DNA from: REEB95 sp035632395
GTDB lineage: Bacteria > Pseudomonadota > Alphaproteobacteria > ATCC43930 > CGMCC-115725
DNA length: 12,985 nucleotides
Reading direction: 5' to 3'
NCBI GenBank assembly: GCA_035632395.1
Contig: DASQGX010000117.1
Span: 1-12,985 of the forward strand
Shown in pieces: positions 1 through 6,417 of this stretch (position 1 is the first letter of the stretch; each line of letters begins with the position of its first letter). The notes below the pieces were generated by a model. That model saw only the letters and a list, made by a program, of their open reading frames with translations, searched no databases and was not told the DNA's origin. Both the position numbers and the translations under genes were made by a program.

Positions 1-972
1 ATCGCTGTTCGAGACCCGCACTGACACCGAGCCGCATTGTTTTGCGAGTGTCTCGACGCGGCCGATCAGGTGATCGACCTCGGCGGGCGGGCCGTCGAGT
101 TCGACGATGAGCAGCGCCTCGACGTCGAGCGGATAGCCGGCGTGGACGAAATCCTCGACCGCGTGGATGGCCGGCTTGTCCATCATCTCCATGCCGCCCG
201 GAATGATACCGGCGCCGATGATCGCGGCAACGCAGGCACCGGCGCTTTCGTTCGACGGGAAACCGATCAGCAGTGCGCGCGCGGTGCTTGGCTTGCGCAG
301 CAGCCGCACCGTGACCTCGGTCACGACGCCGAGGAGCCCTTCGGAGCCGACCATGACGCCGAGCAGGTCGTAACCGCCACTGTCGAGATGCTTGCCGCCG
401 AGACGCAGAACCGTGCCGTCAATGAGCACCACCTCGATGCCAAGGACGTTGTTGGTGGTCAGGCCATATTTGAGGCAATGCACGCCGCCGGAATTCTCCG
501 CGACATTGCCGCCGATCGAACAGGCGATCTGGCTCGACGGGTCGGGTGCATAATAGAATTCGGCATGCTGCACGGCGGCGGTGATGCCGAGATTGGTGAC
601 GCCCGGCTGCACCACGGCGCAACGATTGTCGTAATCGATTTCGAGGATGCGATTGAACTTGGCGAGCCCGAGGATGATGCCGTCTTCGAGCGGCAGCGCG
701 CCGCCCGACAGCGACGTGCCGGCGCCGCGCGGCACGACCTTGAGGCCGGTCTTGTGACAATAGGCCAGGACTTGCGAAACCTCTTCGGTCGTCGACGGCA
801 GCACAACCAGCAACGGCCGGGCGCGGTAGGCGGTGAGTCCGTCGCTTTCGTAGACGCGCCGTTCGTCTTCCGACTCGATGACGGCATCGTTCGCGGCGCA
901 TAGACGGCGCAATTCGGCGGCGATTGCGCTACGGCGGGCAATGACCGCAGCGTCGGGCTCGGGCATCAACAT
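1..972 (-). CDS. glcD: Glycolate oxidase FAD-linked subunit GlcD (3' end cut by window edge)
   Basis: FAD-dependent 2-hydroxyacid oxidase subunit that oxidises glycolate to glyoxylate with GlcE and GlcF at the inner membrane. I read 324 residues here; the family is roughly 470-500, so the C-terminal third runs off the left edge. The PCMH-type FAD-binding signatures are intact: PRGAGTSLSGGA (residues 81-92), YAPDPSS (141-147), IGGNVAENSGGVHCLKYG (153-170) and GSEGLLGVVTEV (209-220). The start is the ATG at 972; a second in-frame ATG lies at 966, and neither has a strong Shine-Dalgarno. In many alphaproteobacteria glcD is followed by glcE and glcF, which would lie off the left edge. A D-lactate dehydrogenase of the same family is an alternative, but the SIGGNVAENSGG/CLKYG signature favours GlcD. 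Confidence 0.93.
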   Translation of the reverse strand, partial: MLMPEPDAAVIARRSAIAAELRRLCAANDAVIESEDERRVYESDGLTAYRARPLLVVLPSTTEEVSQVLAYCHKTGLKVVPRGAGTSLSGGALPLEDGIILGLAKFNRILEIDYDNRCAVVQPGVTNLGITAAVQHAEFYYAPDPSSQIACSIGGNVAENSGGVHCLKYGLTTNNVLGIEVVLIDGTVLRLGGKHLDSGGYDLLGVMVGSEGLLGVVTEVTVRLLRKPSTARALLIGFPSNESAGACVAAIIGAGIIPGGMEMMDKPAIHAVEDFVHAGYPLDVEALLIVELDGPPAEVDHLIGRVETLAKQCGSVSVRVSNSD

Positions 973-992
973 GGCGATCCATGTTGGGCGTG

Positions 993-1007
993 GGCAGGGC
1001 CCCTGCC
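993..1007. promoter_or_regulatory. Perfect 7-bp inverted repeat upstream of glcD
   Basis: GGCAGGG, one central base, CCCTGCC: a 15-base near-perfect palindrome ending about 20 bases upstream of the glcD start. It lies between the rpmJ terminator and the glcD ATG, so it could be an operator for a dimeric regulator. With a one-base centre it is less natural as an RNA hairpin. The symmetry is seen directly; the function is inferred, and GC-rich DNA yields such palindromes by chance. Confidence 0.3.
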
Positions 1008-1013
1008 AACAAC

Positions 1014-1040
1014 AAAAAACCGCGCCGGAGCGCGGTTTTT
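1014..1040 (-). terminator. Intrinsic terminator of rpmJ (possibly bidirectional)
   Basis: Read on the minus strand, stem CCGCGC / GCGCGG closes a UCCG tetraloop and is followed by six T and then G. The plus-strand read also ends in five T, so it could stop transcription both ways. It begins 22 bases past the rpmJ stop and separates rpmJ from glcD. The C(UCCG)G loop belongs to the stable UNCG tetraloop class. Confidence 0.85.
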
Positions 1041-1062
1041 AGAACGGCGGCACCAGCGGCTG

Positions 1063-1188
1063 TCAGCCCTGTCGGGCCTTGTATCGCGGATTGGTCTTGT
1101 TGATGACGTAGACGCGGCCCTTGCGGCGCACGATACGGCAGTTCTTGTCGCGCGCCTTCAGCGATTTGAGCGAGTTCTTGATTTTCAT
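1063..1188 (-). CDS. rpmJ: 50S ribosomal protein L36 (zinc-free type)
   Basis: A 41-residue basic protein of the large ribosomal subunit, beginning MKIKNSLKSLKARDKN and ending NPRYKARQG. The canonical L36 carries a zinc ribbon of three Cys and one His; this copy has a single Cys (residue 17), which is the usual zinc-independent form in alphaproteobacteria. Its length and the core RRKGRVYVINK fit that group well. As in many alphaproteobacteria it stands alone, away from the large ribosomal protein operons, with its own terminator just downstream. The start codon has only a weak upstream ribosome-binding sequence. Longer in-frame extensions upstream lack any family similarity and are rejected. 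Confidence 0.96.
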   Translation of the reverse strand: MKIKNSLKSLKARDKNCRIVRRKGRVYVINKTNPRYKARQG

Positions 1189-1282
1189 GACGGGGGCCGG
1201 GTTGCAATTTGCTTTCGGAAGGCCGGGAAAATAGGAGAGAACCGATGACAGAGTCAACCGCCCGTCGGGTAACCGCGGAATC

Positions 1283-2515
1283 TCAGTCGCGGGCCGGCGC
1301 TGCGAGCACTTTCTCGCCCTTGGGGCGGCCGCCGGCGGTGTTCCGGCCGGACAGGAAATGCTTGATGTTGCGGGTGGCCTGGCGGAGTCGCTGCTCGTTT
1401 TCGACCAGTGCGATGCGGACAAAGCCCTCGCCGTATTCGCCGAATCCGACTCCGGGCGACACGGCGACGTTGGCGTTCTCGAGCAGCAGCTTGGAGAATG
1501 CCAGTGTGCCACTCTCGCGAAACTGCTCCGGAATCGGCGCCCAGGCGAACATCGACGCCGGCGGCGCGGGAATCGGCCAACCGGCTTGGCGCAAACCTTC
1601 GACTAGGACATCGCGGCGTTTCTTGTAGCGCGCGCGGATTTCCCTGATGCAATCCTGCGGCCCGTTGAGTGCTGCTGTCGCCGCCACTTGGATCGGCGTG
1701 AAGGCGCCATAATCGAGATAGGATTTGATGCGCGCGAGCGCCGCGATCAGCCGCGCGTTGCCGACGGCGAATCCGATACGCCAGCCCGCCATATTGTAGG
1801 TCTTGCTGAGCGAGGTGAACTCGACCGCGATATCGCGCGCGCCCGGAATCTGCAGCACCGACGGCGGCGGATTGCCGTCGAAATAGATTTCGGCATAGGC
1901 CAGGTCGGACAAAAGGTAGATGCCGCGCGAGCGGCAGAACTCGACAACCTCGCCGTAGAAATCCAGGTCGACTACCTGAGCCGTCGGATTGGCAGGGAAA
2001 TTCAGCACCAAGGCGATGGGCGCCGGCGAGCTCTGCTCAACCGCCTGCTTCAACTCCTTGAGGAAATCGACGCCAGGACCGATCGGCACGCTGCGCACCG
2101 ATGCGCCGGCCATGATGAACCCGAAGGCGTGGATCGGATAACACGGATTCGGCACCAGCACGATGTCGCCAGGCGCGGTAATCGCCTGCGCCAGATTCGC
2201 GAGTCCTTCTTTCGAACCGAGTGTGACGATGATCTCGCGGTCGGGATCGAGGTCGACGTTGAAACGGCGCGCGTAATATTTCGCCTGGGCGCGGCGCAGG
2301 CCCATGATGCCGCGCGACACCGAGTAGCCGTGCGCGCGCGGGTTCTGCACCGTCTCGAGCAGCTTCTGGACGATGTGCGGCGGCGTTGGGCCGTCAGGAT
2401 TGCCCATGCCCAAATCGATGACGTCGGAGCCAAGCGACCGCGCCTTCGCCTTGAGCGCGTTGACCTCGGCGAAGACATAGGGCGGCAATCTCTTGAGGCG
2501 GTAAAATTCTTCCAT
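1283..2515 (-). CDS. Class I/II PLP aminotransferase, AlaC-like (alanine / LL-diaminopimelate aminotransferase family)
   Basis: Cytosolic fold-type I aminotransferase of 410 residues, close in length to E. coli AlaC, which makes alanine from pyruvate and glutamate. The PLP lysine is K238 in SLSKTYNMAGWRIGF. Other family residues visible are N176-P-T in LNFPANPT, D204 and Y207 in LLSDLAYAE, and R367 in GFVRIALVENEQR, the expected carboxylate-binding arginine. I place the start at MEEFYRLKRLPPYVF (2515) because homologues begin there; 13 in-frame residues upstream look non-native. The Shine-Dalgarno is weak. Automated pipelines often label this group LL-diaminopimelate aminotransferase; the sequence alone does not separate that from alanine transaminase. 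It ends 94 bases before rpmJ and appears monocistronic. Confidence 0.92.
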   Translation of the reverse strand: MEEFYRLKRLPPYVFAEVNALKAKARSLGSDVIDLGMGNPDGPTPPHIVQKLLETVQNPRAHGYSVSRGIMGLRRAQAKYYARRFNVDLDPDREIIVTLGSKEGLANLAQAITAPGDIVLVPNPCYPIHAFGFIMAGASVRSVPIGPGVDFLKELKQAVEQSSPAPIALVLNFPANPTAQVVDLDFYGEVVEFCRSRGIYLLSDLAYAEIYFDGNPPPSVLQIPGARDIAVEFTSLSKTYNMAGWRIGFAVGNARLIAALARIKSYLDYGAFTPIQVAATAALNGPQDCIREIRARYKKRRDVLVEGLRQAGWPIPAPPASMFAWAPIPEQFRESGTLAFSKLLLENANVAVSPGVGFGEYGEGFVRIALVENEQRLRQATRNIKHFLSGRNTAGGRPKGEKVLAAPARD

Positions 2516-2666
2516 GCAGCAACTCGAAGTGGCACGTCCGGGCACACGACTCACCTGCCGCCATTCTAGGCGGTGAACCGAAAAGCGGCGAGCGCGACAC
2601 GAATCGTTGCCATCCTAGCGCCTCATTCCATCGCAATGCTATGGCTTTCGCGGGCGCGACGCGCAC

Positions 2667-2682
2667 TTAAGCCCATGTTAAC
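2667..2682 (+). promoter_or_regulatory. Perfect CtrA binding box TTAA-N7-TTAAC
   Basis: TTAA GCCCATG TTAAC matches the full alphaproteobacterial CtrA consensus (TTAA-N7-TTAAC) with no mismatch, in the plus orientation. It sits in the divergent gap 120 bases before the ATG of the small exported protein and about 150 bases before the AlaC-like gene. Orientation favours control of the plus-strand small gene, but CtrA can act on either side. I see no convincing -10 element at fixed spacing, so whether it activates or represses is open. In high-GC DNA a nine-position AT-rich match is uncommon by chance but not impossible. Confidence 0.6.
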
Positions 2683-2801
2683 GCACGCTAAAGAGCGGTT
2701 TTGCGGCGCCAGCGGGGATGGCGTATTGCACCGCGGCGTAGAACTTGCGTGGTGAGCTTGAAGCTGGGAATTTGCCCGGACCACCGCGCGGGAGGGGTCC
2801 C

Positions 2802-3053
2802 ATGCAGTTCAATTGGTCGGCTGGACGCGATTGGGCGGTTTCTTTCCTAGCGCTATTGGCGCTGGCGCTGCCGTTCATGCCGATACCCGGCGACCACGAG
2901 ACGCGCATGTACGTCCGCTATCACATCCGCGGTACGGCGCCACACGCGTTCAGCACCGACACGCTGCACAGCATCTGCACGGTGATGGCGACCGCGCTTG
3001 CCTATAACGATCCGAAGACCGGCCAATACACCCGCATCAGCTGCGGCCGTTGA
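2802..3053 (+). CDS. Small secreted or membrane-anchored protein of unknown function (83 aa)
   Basis: I do not recognise a family. The ATG at 2802 is chosen because GGAGGGG (2791-2797) stands just upstream; an earlier in-frame ATG at 2745 lacks such a site. The product has a short polar N-terminus with R9, then a hydrophobic segment at about residues 11-27 (WAVSFLALLALALPFMPIP), which could be a signal peptide or an N-terminal membrane anchor. A polar domain of about 55 residues follows, with two cysteines (C59 and C81) that could form a disulphide in the periplasm. The tail reads NDPKTGQYTRISCGR. It converges with the glycosyltransferase gene, stops 6 bases apart, and has a perfect CtrA box 120 bases upstream. 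Coding status rests on the ribosome-binding site and the sensible topology. Confidence 0.68.
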   Translation: MQFNWSAGRDWAVSFLALLALALPFMPIPGDHETRMYVRYHIRGTAPHAFSTDTLHSICTVMATALAYNDPKTGQYTRISCGR

Positions 3054-3059
3054 TCCACC

Positions 3060-4061
3060 TCAGGCGGCGACGCTGAGCTGCTCGACGAACTGGCGCGCGC
3101 AATGCCTCCAAGTGTATTGCAGCGCGTGATCGCGGCAGACCGTGCGGGGGATTTCGAGCGCCGCCAGCGCGGCCGCGCGCAAATCCTCGCTCAGCACACC
3201 GATGTCGCTATTGCCGATGACGTCAAGCGGTCCCGGAACCGGAAACGCCGCGACCGGCAGACCTGACGCCAGCGCTTCCAGCAGCACCAAGCCGAACGTA
3301 TCGGTGCGGCTCGGAAAGACGAAGACGTCGGCCGAGGCGTAGAGACGCGCCAACGCGCCGTTCTCGATGCGGCCGAGGAAATGTGCGTTCGGATAGCGGC
3401 GCCTGAGCCGCTCAAGCTGCGGCCCCTCGCCCACCACCAGCTTCGAACCGGGCAAATCGAGATCGAGAAACGCCGGCAGGTTCTTTTCCAGCGCGACGCG
3501 GCCGACGGAAAGGAATATCGGCCGTTTGAAGCCGATATCTTCCTGCCGGTGGCTAGGATCGAATTTTGCCGGATCGACGCCGCGGCTCCACGGCCGCAGA
3601 TTGCGAAAGCCTTTCGCCGAGAGCGCGGCGCGCATCGACTCGGTCGCGACCATGATGCCGCGGGCCGGCGCATGGAACCACCGCAATACGCCATAGGTGA
3701 CGCGCGACGGGATGGCGCAGCGGGCGGCCAGATACTCGGGAAAGCGGGTGTGATAGGCGGTGGTGAAGCCGAAGCCGCGACTGAGACACCAGCGCCGCAC
3801 GGCGAAGCCAAGCGGCCCTTCGGTAACGATGTGGATCGCATCCGGGCTCGCCTGTTCGATCAGCATGGCGGCCGGCTTGGCCGCGCCGAAGGCGAGCCGG
3901 ATTTCCGGATAGAACGGGCACGGCACAGTCGCGAACATGTCAGGCGTCAGCGTCGTCACCGTGTGCCCCATCGTGTCGAGTTCGGGCAAAATCGATTTGA
4001 GAGTGCGGACAACGCCGTTGACTTGCGGCGACCAAGCGTCGCTGGCGATGAGGATTTTCAC
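3060..4061 (-). CDS. GT4-family glycosyltransferase (MgtA/SqdX-like)
   Basis: Retaining GT-B glycosyltransferase of 333 residues that probably transfers a sugar from a nucleotide sugar to a membrane lipid. The N-terminal domain opens with MKILIASDAWSPQVNGVVRT, typical of the mannosyl/sulfoquinovosyl transferase subgroup, and carries YHTRFPEYL (103-111). The C-terminal domain has SVGRVALEKN (185-194) with the phosphate-binding R/K pair, and the donor-site E-x7-E equivalent D254-x7-E262 in TDTFGLVLLEALASGLPV. The start codon is GTG at 4061, overlapping the TGA of the upstream phosphoesterase gene as GTGA, which suggests translational coupling. At 333 residues it is a compact member. Donor and acceptor cannot be assigned from sequence. 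Confidence 0.9.
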   Translation of the reverse strand: MKILIASDAWSPQVNGVVRTLKSILPELDTMGHTVTTLTPDMFATVPCPFYPEIRLAFGAAKPAAMLIEQASPDAIHIVTEGPLGFAVRRWCLSRGFGFTTAYHTRFPEYLAARCAIPSRVTYGVLRWFHAPARGIMVATESMRAALSAKGFRNLRPWSRGVDPAKFDPSHRQEDIGFKRPIFLSVGRVALEKNLPAFLDLDLPGSKLVVGEGPQLERLRRRYPNAHFLGRIENGALARLYASADVFVFPSRTDTFGLVLLEALASGLPVAAFPVPGPLDVIGNSDIGVLSEDLRAAALAALEIPRTVCRDHALQYTWRHCARQFVEQLSVAA

Positions 4062-4870
4062 GCCGCGGGTTCGAACGCCTTCTCCGCCCGCGCAACCGGG
4101 CGCAGCGGATCGAGCGCGTTAAGCTCGACCCAGCGGATAACCTCGAGCCGGCCGTCGAAATGCTCGACCAGGGCCGAGCAGCTTTCGACCCAATCACCGT
4201 CGTTGCAATACAGAACGCCGCCGATGTTGCGGATCTCGGCCTGGTGGATGTGGCCGCAAACGACACCGTCGACGTGCCGCCGACGCGCTTCGTCGACGAT
4301 CGCATCGGCGTAATCGCTGACAAATTGGACGGCGTTCTTGACCTTGCTCTTGAGGTAAGCGGACAGCGACCAGTAGGAATATCCGAAGCGGCGGCGCAGT
4401 AGGTTGTAGTAGTGATTTAGCTTGAGCGACAGCTCATAGGCGCCGTCGCCGAGCAGCGCGAGCCATTTGGCATAGCGCACGATGCCGTCGAAATCGTCAC
4501 CGTGCAGCACCAGCAGCCGCCGCCCGTCGGCGGTGACATGCAGCGCATCCTGCACCAGTTCGACGCCGCCGAGCTGGAGGTCGACCCAGTTGCGCAGCCA
4601 TTCATCGTGGTTGCCCGGAATGTAGAAGACTTTGGTGCCTTTGCGTGCCTTGCGCAGGATTTTCTGGATCACGTCGTTATGGCTTTGCGCCCAGTACCAG
4701 CTCTTGCGCAGGCGCCAGCCGTCGACGATGTCGCCGACGAGGTAGAGAAAATCGGAATCGGTGTGACGCAAGAAATCGAGCAGGAACTCGGCCTTGCAGC
4801 CGCGTGTGCCCAGATGAATGTCGGAAATCCAGATCGTCCGGTAACGGTGGATGCCGTCGATGTGATCCAT
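4058..4870 (-). CDS. Calcineurin-like metallophosphoesterase, LpxH-like (UDP-2,3-diacylglucosamine diphosphatase family)
   Basis: A 270-residue dinuclear metal phosphoesterase. The complete motif set is visible: D17-x-H19 in SDIHLG, G46-D47, G86-N-H-D89, H123 in LHGDD, and G206-H-I-H209. The family includes LpxH, which hydrolyses UDP-2,3-diacylglucosamine in lipid A synthesis, but many alphaproteobacteria use LpxI for that step, so this paralogue may act on another phospholipid or sugar-phosphate substrate. The start is MDHIDGIHRYRTIWISDIHLG at 4870; an upstream in-frame ATG at 4927 gives a tail unlike the family. GGGGGA lies about 12 bases upstream, a long spacing. Its stop overlaps the start of the glycosyltransferase gene, so the two form an operon, probably for a membrane glycolipid or envelope polymer. 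Confidence 0.9.
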   Translation of the reverse strand: MDHIDGIHRYRTIWISDIHLGTRGCKAEFLLDFLRHTDSDFLYLVGDIVDGWRLRKSWYWAQSHNDVIQKILRKARKGTKVFYIPGNHDEWLRNWVDLQLGGVELVQDALHVTADGRRLLVLHGDDFDGIVRYAKWLALLGDGAYELSLKLNHYYNLLRRRFGYSYWSLSAYLKSKVKNAVQFVSDYADAIVDEARRRHVDGVVCGHIHQAEIRNIGGVLYCNDGDWVESCSALVEHFDGRLEVIRWVELNALDPLRPVARAEKAFEPAA

Positions 4871-4975
4871 CGCGCCGCTTATTCCCCCGACGCGAGAACA
4901 AATCTGAACATGCCGCCTAGCTAACACGCGGCGATGACGGAATTATTCCCGTTCCGAGTCGATTCGGTGACGGGC

Positions 4976-5755
4976 TCAGCCCCGCCAGGCCGCAATAATC
5001 CGCCGCATCGCGTCGAGGCCGTCGGTCAGCGCTGCCGGCCCCGGCTGGAGGATGAACGACGATTTGATTTCGTGCAGCGCGCCAGTGCGTATCGCCGGCA
5101 CGCTGTCGAAACCGGGCCGCGCGGCGACTTTTTCGGGCCGGAATTTCTTGCCGCACCACGAGCCGATGATGATGTCGGGCGCACGCGCGACCACGTCGGC
5201 GGGCGCTACGATGCGGTCTTTTGCCGCGCGACCGGCTGCGAGCTCGGGAAAGATGTCGACGCCGCCCGCAACTTCGATCAACTCCGACACCCAGCCGATG
5301 CCCGAGATCAGCGGATCGTCCCACTCCTCGAAAAACACTTTCGGCCGGTGCGACGGCCGCGCAGCACGCGCCGCAGCGACCCGCTGCTCAATTGATTGGG
5401 CCAGCGCATCGGCACGTTCGCCCGCGCCGACCAAGGCGCCCAGTGTCCGGATCATGGCGAAGATTTCCGCCAGCGTCCGTTGATTGAACGCGTGCACGGC
5501 GATACCGCGGCGGATCAGATCGGCCACGATGTCGGCTTGGATGTCCGAGAACGCCAGAACCAGATCGGGCTCAAGCGCAATGATCTTGTCGATGTTGGCG
5601 GAATTGAAGGCTGAGACGCGCGGCTTGTCGCGGCGCGCCTGCGGCGGCCGGACGGTATAGCCCGAGATGCCGACGATGCGGTCCTGCTCGCCCAGGAGAT
5701 AGAGTGTCTCGACGGTTTCCTCAGTCAGGCAGACGATGCGCCGCGGCGGAAACAT
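4976..5755 (-). CDS. BtuF-like cobalamin/Fe-siderophore-binding-fold protein without signal peptide
   Basis: A 259-residue class III substrate-binding-fold protein of the BtuF/FhuD type (COG0614-like). Visible family features are the helical hinge region PRVSAFNSANIDKIIALEPD (residues 45-64), TLAEIFAMIRTLGALVGAGERA (94-115) and the block FFEEWDDPLISGIGWVSELIEVAGG (141-165, key residues E143, E144, W145, G152, W155). Pipelines usually name this group cobalamin-binding protein. The N-terminus MFPPRRIVCLTEETVETLYLLG goes straight into the first beta strand: there is no signal peptide or lipobox, and no permease or ATPase gene is adjacent. It may therefore be cytosolic. It lies 31 bases downstream of tRNA-Val on the same strand. 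Ligand unknown. Confidence 0.85.
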   Translation of the reverse strand: MFPPRRIVCLTEETVETLYLLGEQDRIVGISGYTVRPPQARRDKPRVSAFNSANIDKIIALEPDLVLAFSDIQADIVADLIRRGIAVHAFNQRTLAEIFAMIRTLGALVGAGERADALAQSIEQRVAAARAARPSHRPKVFFEEWDDPLISGIGWVSELIEVAGGVDIFPELAAGRAAKDRIVAPADVVARAPDIIIGSWCGKKFRPEKVAARPGFDSVPAIRTGALHEIKSSFILQPGPAALTDGLDAMRRIIAAWRG

Positions 5756-5786
5756 TGCGCGGCTCAGCTGCGTCGCGCGGAAAAAA

Positions 5787-5861
5787 TGGTGGGCGTGGCA
5801 GGGATTGAACCTACGACCCCTTCCATGTCAAGGAAGTGCTCTCCCACTGAGCTACACGCCC
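5787..5861 (-). tRNA. tRNA-Val (anticodon GAC)
   Basis: Cloverleaf read on the minus strand: acceptor stem GGGCGTG / CACGCCC, D-stem GCTC/GAGC, anticodon stem CTTCC/GGAAG around the loop TTGACAT (anticodon GAC, reading GUC valine codons), T-stem GTAGG/CCTGC with loop TTCAATC, discriminator A and encoded CCA. Six T follow the CCA immediately, which may help end transcription. Length is 75 bases with CCA. I saw no repeated tRNA 3' end nearby, so there is no sign of an integrated element. Confidence 0.97.
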
Positions 5862-5919
5862 GCGCGACGGCGGATTTAGACCAATTCCCGGCCGGTTGGC
5901 AAGGATAGGACCGCCAGCC

Positions 5920-6279
5920 TCAGGCGGCCATGAAGCGCTCGATCTCGCCGACCAGCTGGCGCAGATGGAACGGCTTGGCGAGCACGGCAGCATCGCGCGG
6001 CAAGGACTCCGCCTCGCCCAGCGCCACCGCAGCAAAGCCGGTGATAAAGATGACGCGCAGGAGCGGATGCATGTCGCTGGCGCGGCGGGCCAGTTCGATG
6101 CCGTCGATTCCCGGCATGACCACGTCGGCCAGCAACAGGTCGATCGGATGCTTGCTTGCCCAGGACAGCGCGGTCTCGCCGTCGCCGAGGGCACAGACAT
6201 CGTGTCCCGCCTTGCGCAGGGCCCGCGCAAGAAACACGCGGATGCTATCGTCGTCTTCGGCGAGCAGGATTCGAGCCAT
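5920..6279 (-). CDS. cpdR: Response regulator CpdR (single receiver domain)
   Basis: A 119-residue stand-alone receiver domain. In alphaproteobacteria unphosphorylated CpdR primes ClpXP and brings it to substrates such as CtrA-pathway proteins, and it is phosphorylated through CckA-ChpT. Seen here: acidic pocket E8-D9-D10, phospho-acceptor D52 in LLLADVVMPGIDGIELARRA, T80 in FITGFAAVAL, and K102 in LAKPFHLRQLVGEI. The GFAAVAL and KPFHLR blocks are characteristic of CpdR and separate it from generic CheY-like proteins. Start is MARILLAEDD at 6279, preceded by GGGGAT at good spacing; longer in-frame extensions have no family support. It is divergent from the N-formylglutamate amidohydrolase gene, an arrangement I recall from related genomes. 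Confidence 0.95.
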   Translation of the reverse strand: MARILLAEDDDSIRVFLARALRKAGHDVCALGDGETALSWASKHPIDLLLADVVMPGIDGIELARRASDMHPLLRVIFITGFAAVALGEAESLPRDAAVLAKPFHLRQLVGEIERFMAA

Positions 6280-6314
6280 ATTGATCCCCGCCGCCGAGGA
6301 TACGGGCGCAGATT

Positions 6315-6329
6315 TAAACGAAGGGTTTA
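6315..6329. promoter_or_regulatory. TAAAC-N5-GTTTA dyad between cpdR and the amidohydrolase gene, possible degenerate CtrA site
   Basis: TAAAC GAAGG GTTTA is a perfect 5-bp inverted repeat 36 bases upstream of the cpdR start. Read as TAAA-N7-TTTAC it differs from the CtrA consensus TTAA-N7-TTAAC by one base in each half. CtrA control of cpdR would be biologically sensible because CpdR acts in CtrA turnover. The dyad is seen; the factor is inferred and uncertain. Confidence 0.3.
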
Positions 6330-6417
6330 CCGCCAGCCGGATGGTTACAATTGGCGATTTTCCGCCAGAAATAGGCCGGTTCCCGCGTGACAGAATCGCC
6401 ATTTCCTCGTTAATCTC

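Noticed and set aside
37..903. Long plus-strand open frame of 288 codons opposite glcD
   Set aside because: It mirrors glcD codons in GC-rich DNA, has low-complexity Arg/Asp/Ala composition and no family resemblance; glcD has every FAD-binding motif on the other strand.
5787..5861. tRNA-Val as an integration site for a mobile element
   Set aside because: No integrase, no duplicated tRNA 3' end and no change of base composition on either side; the neighbours are ordinary chromosomal genes.
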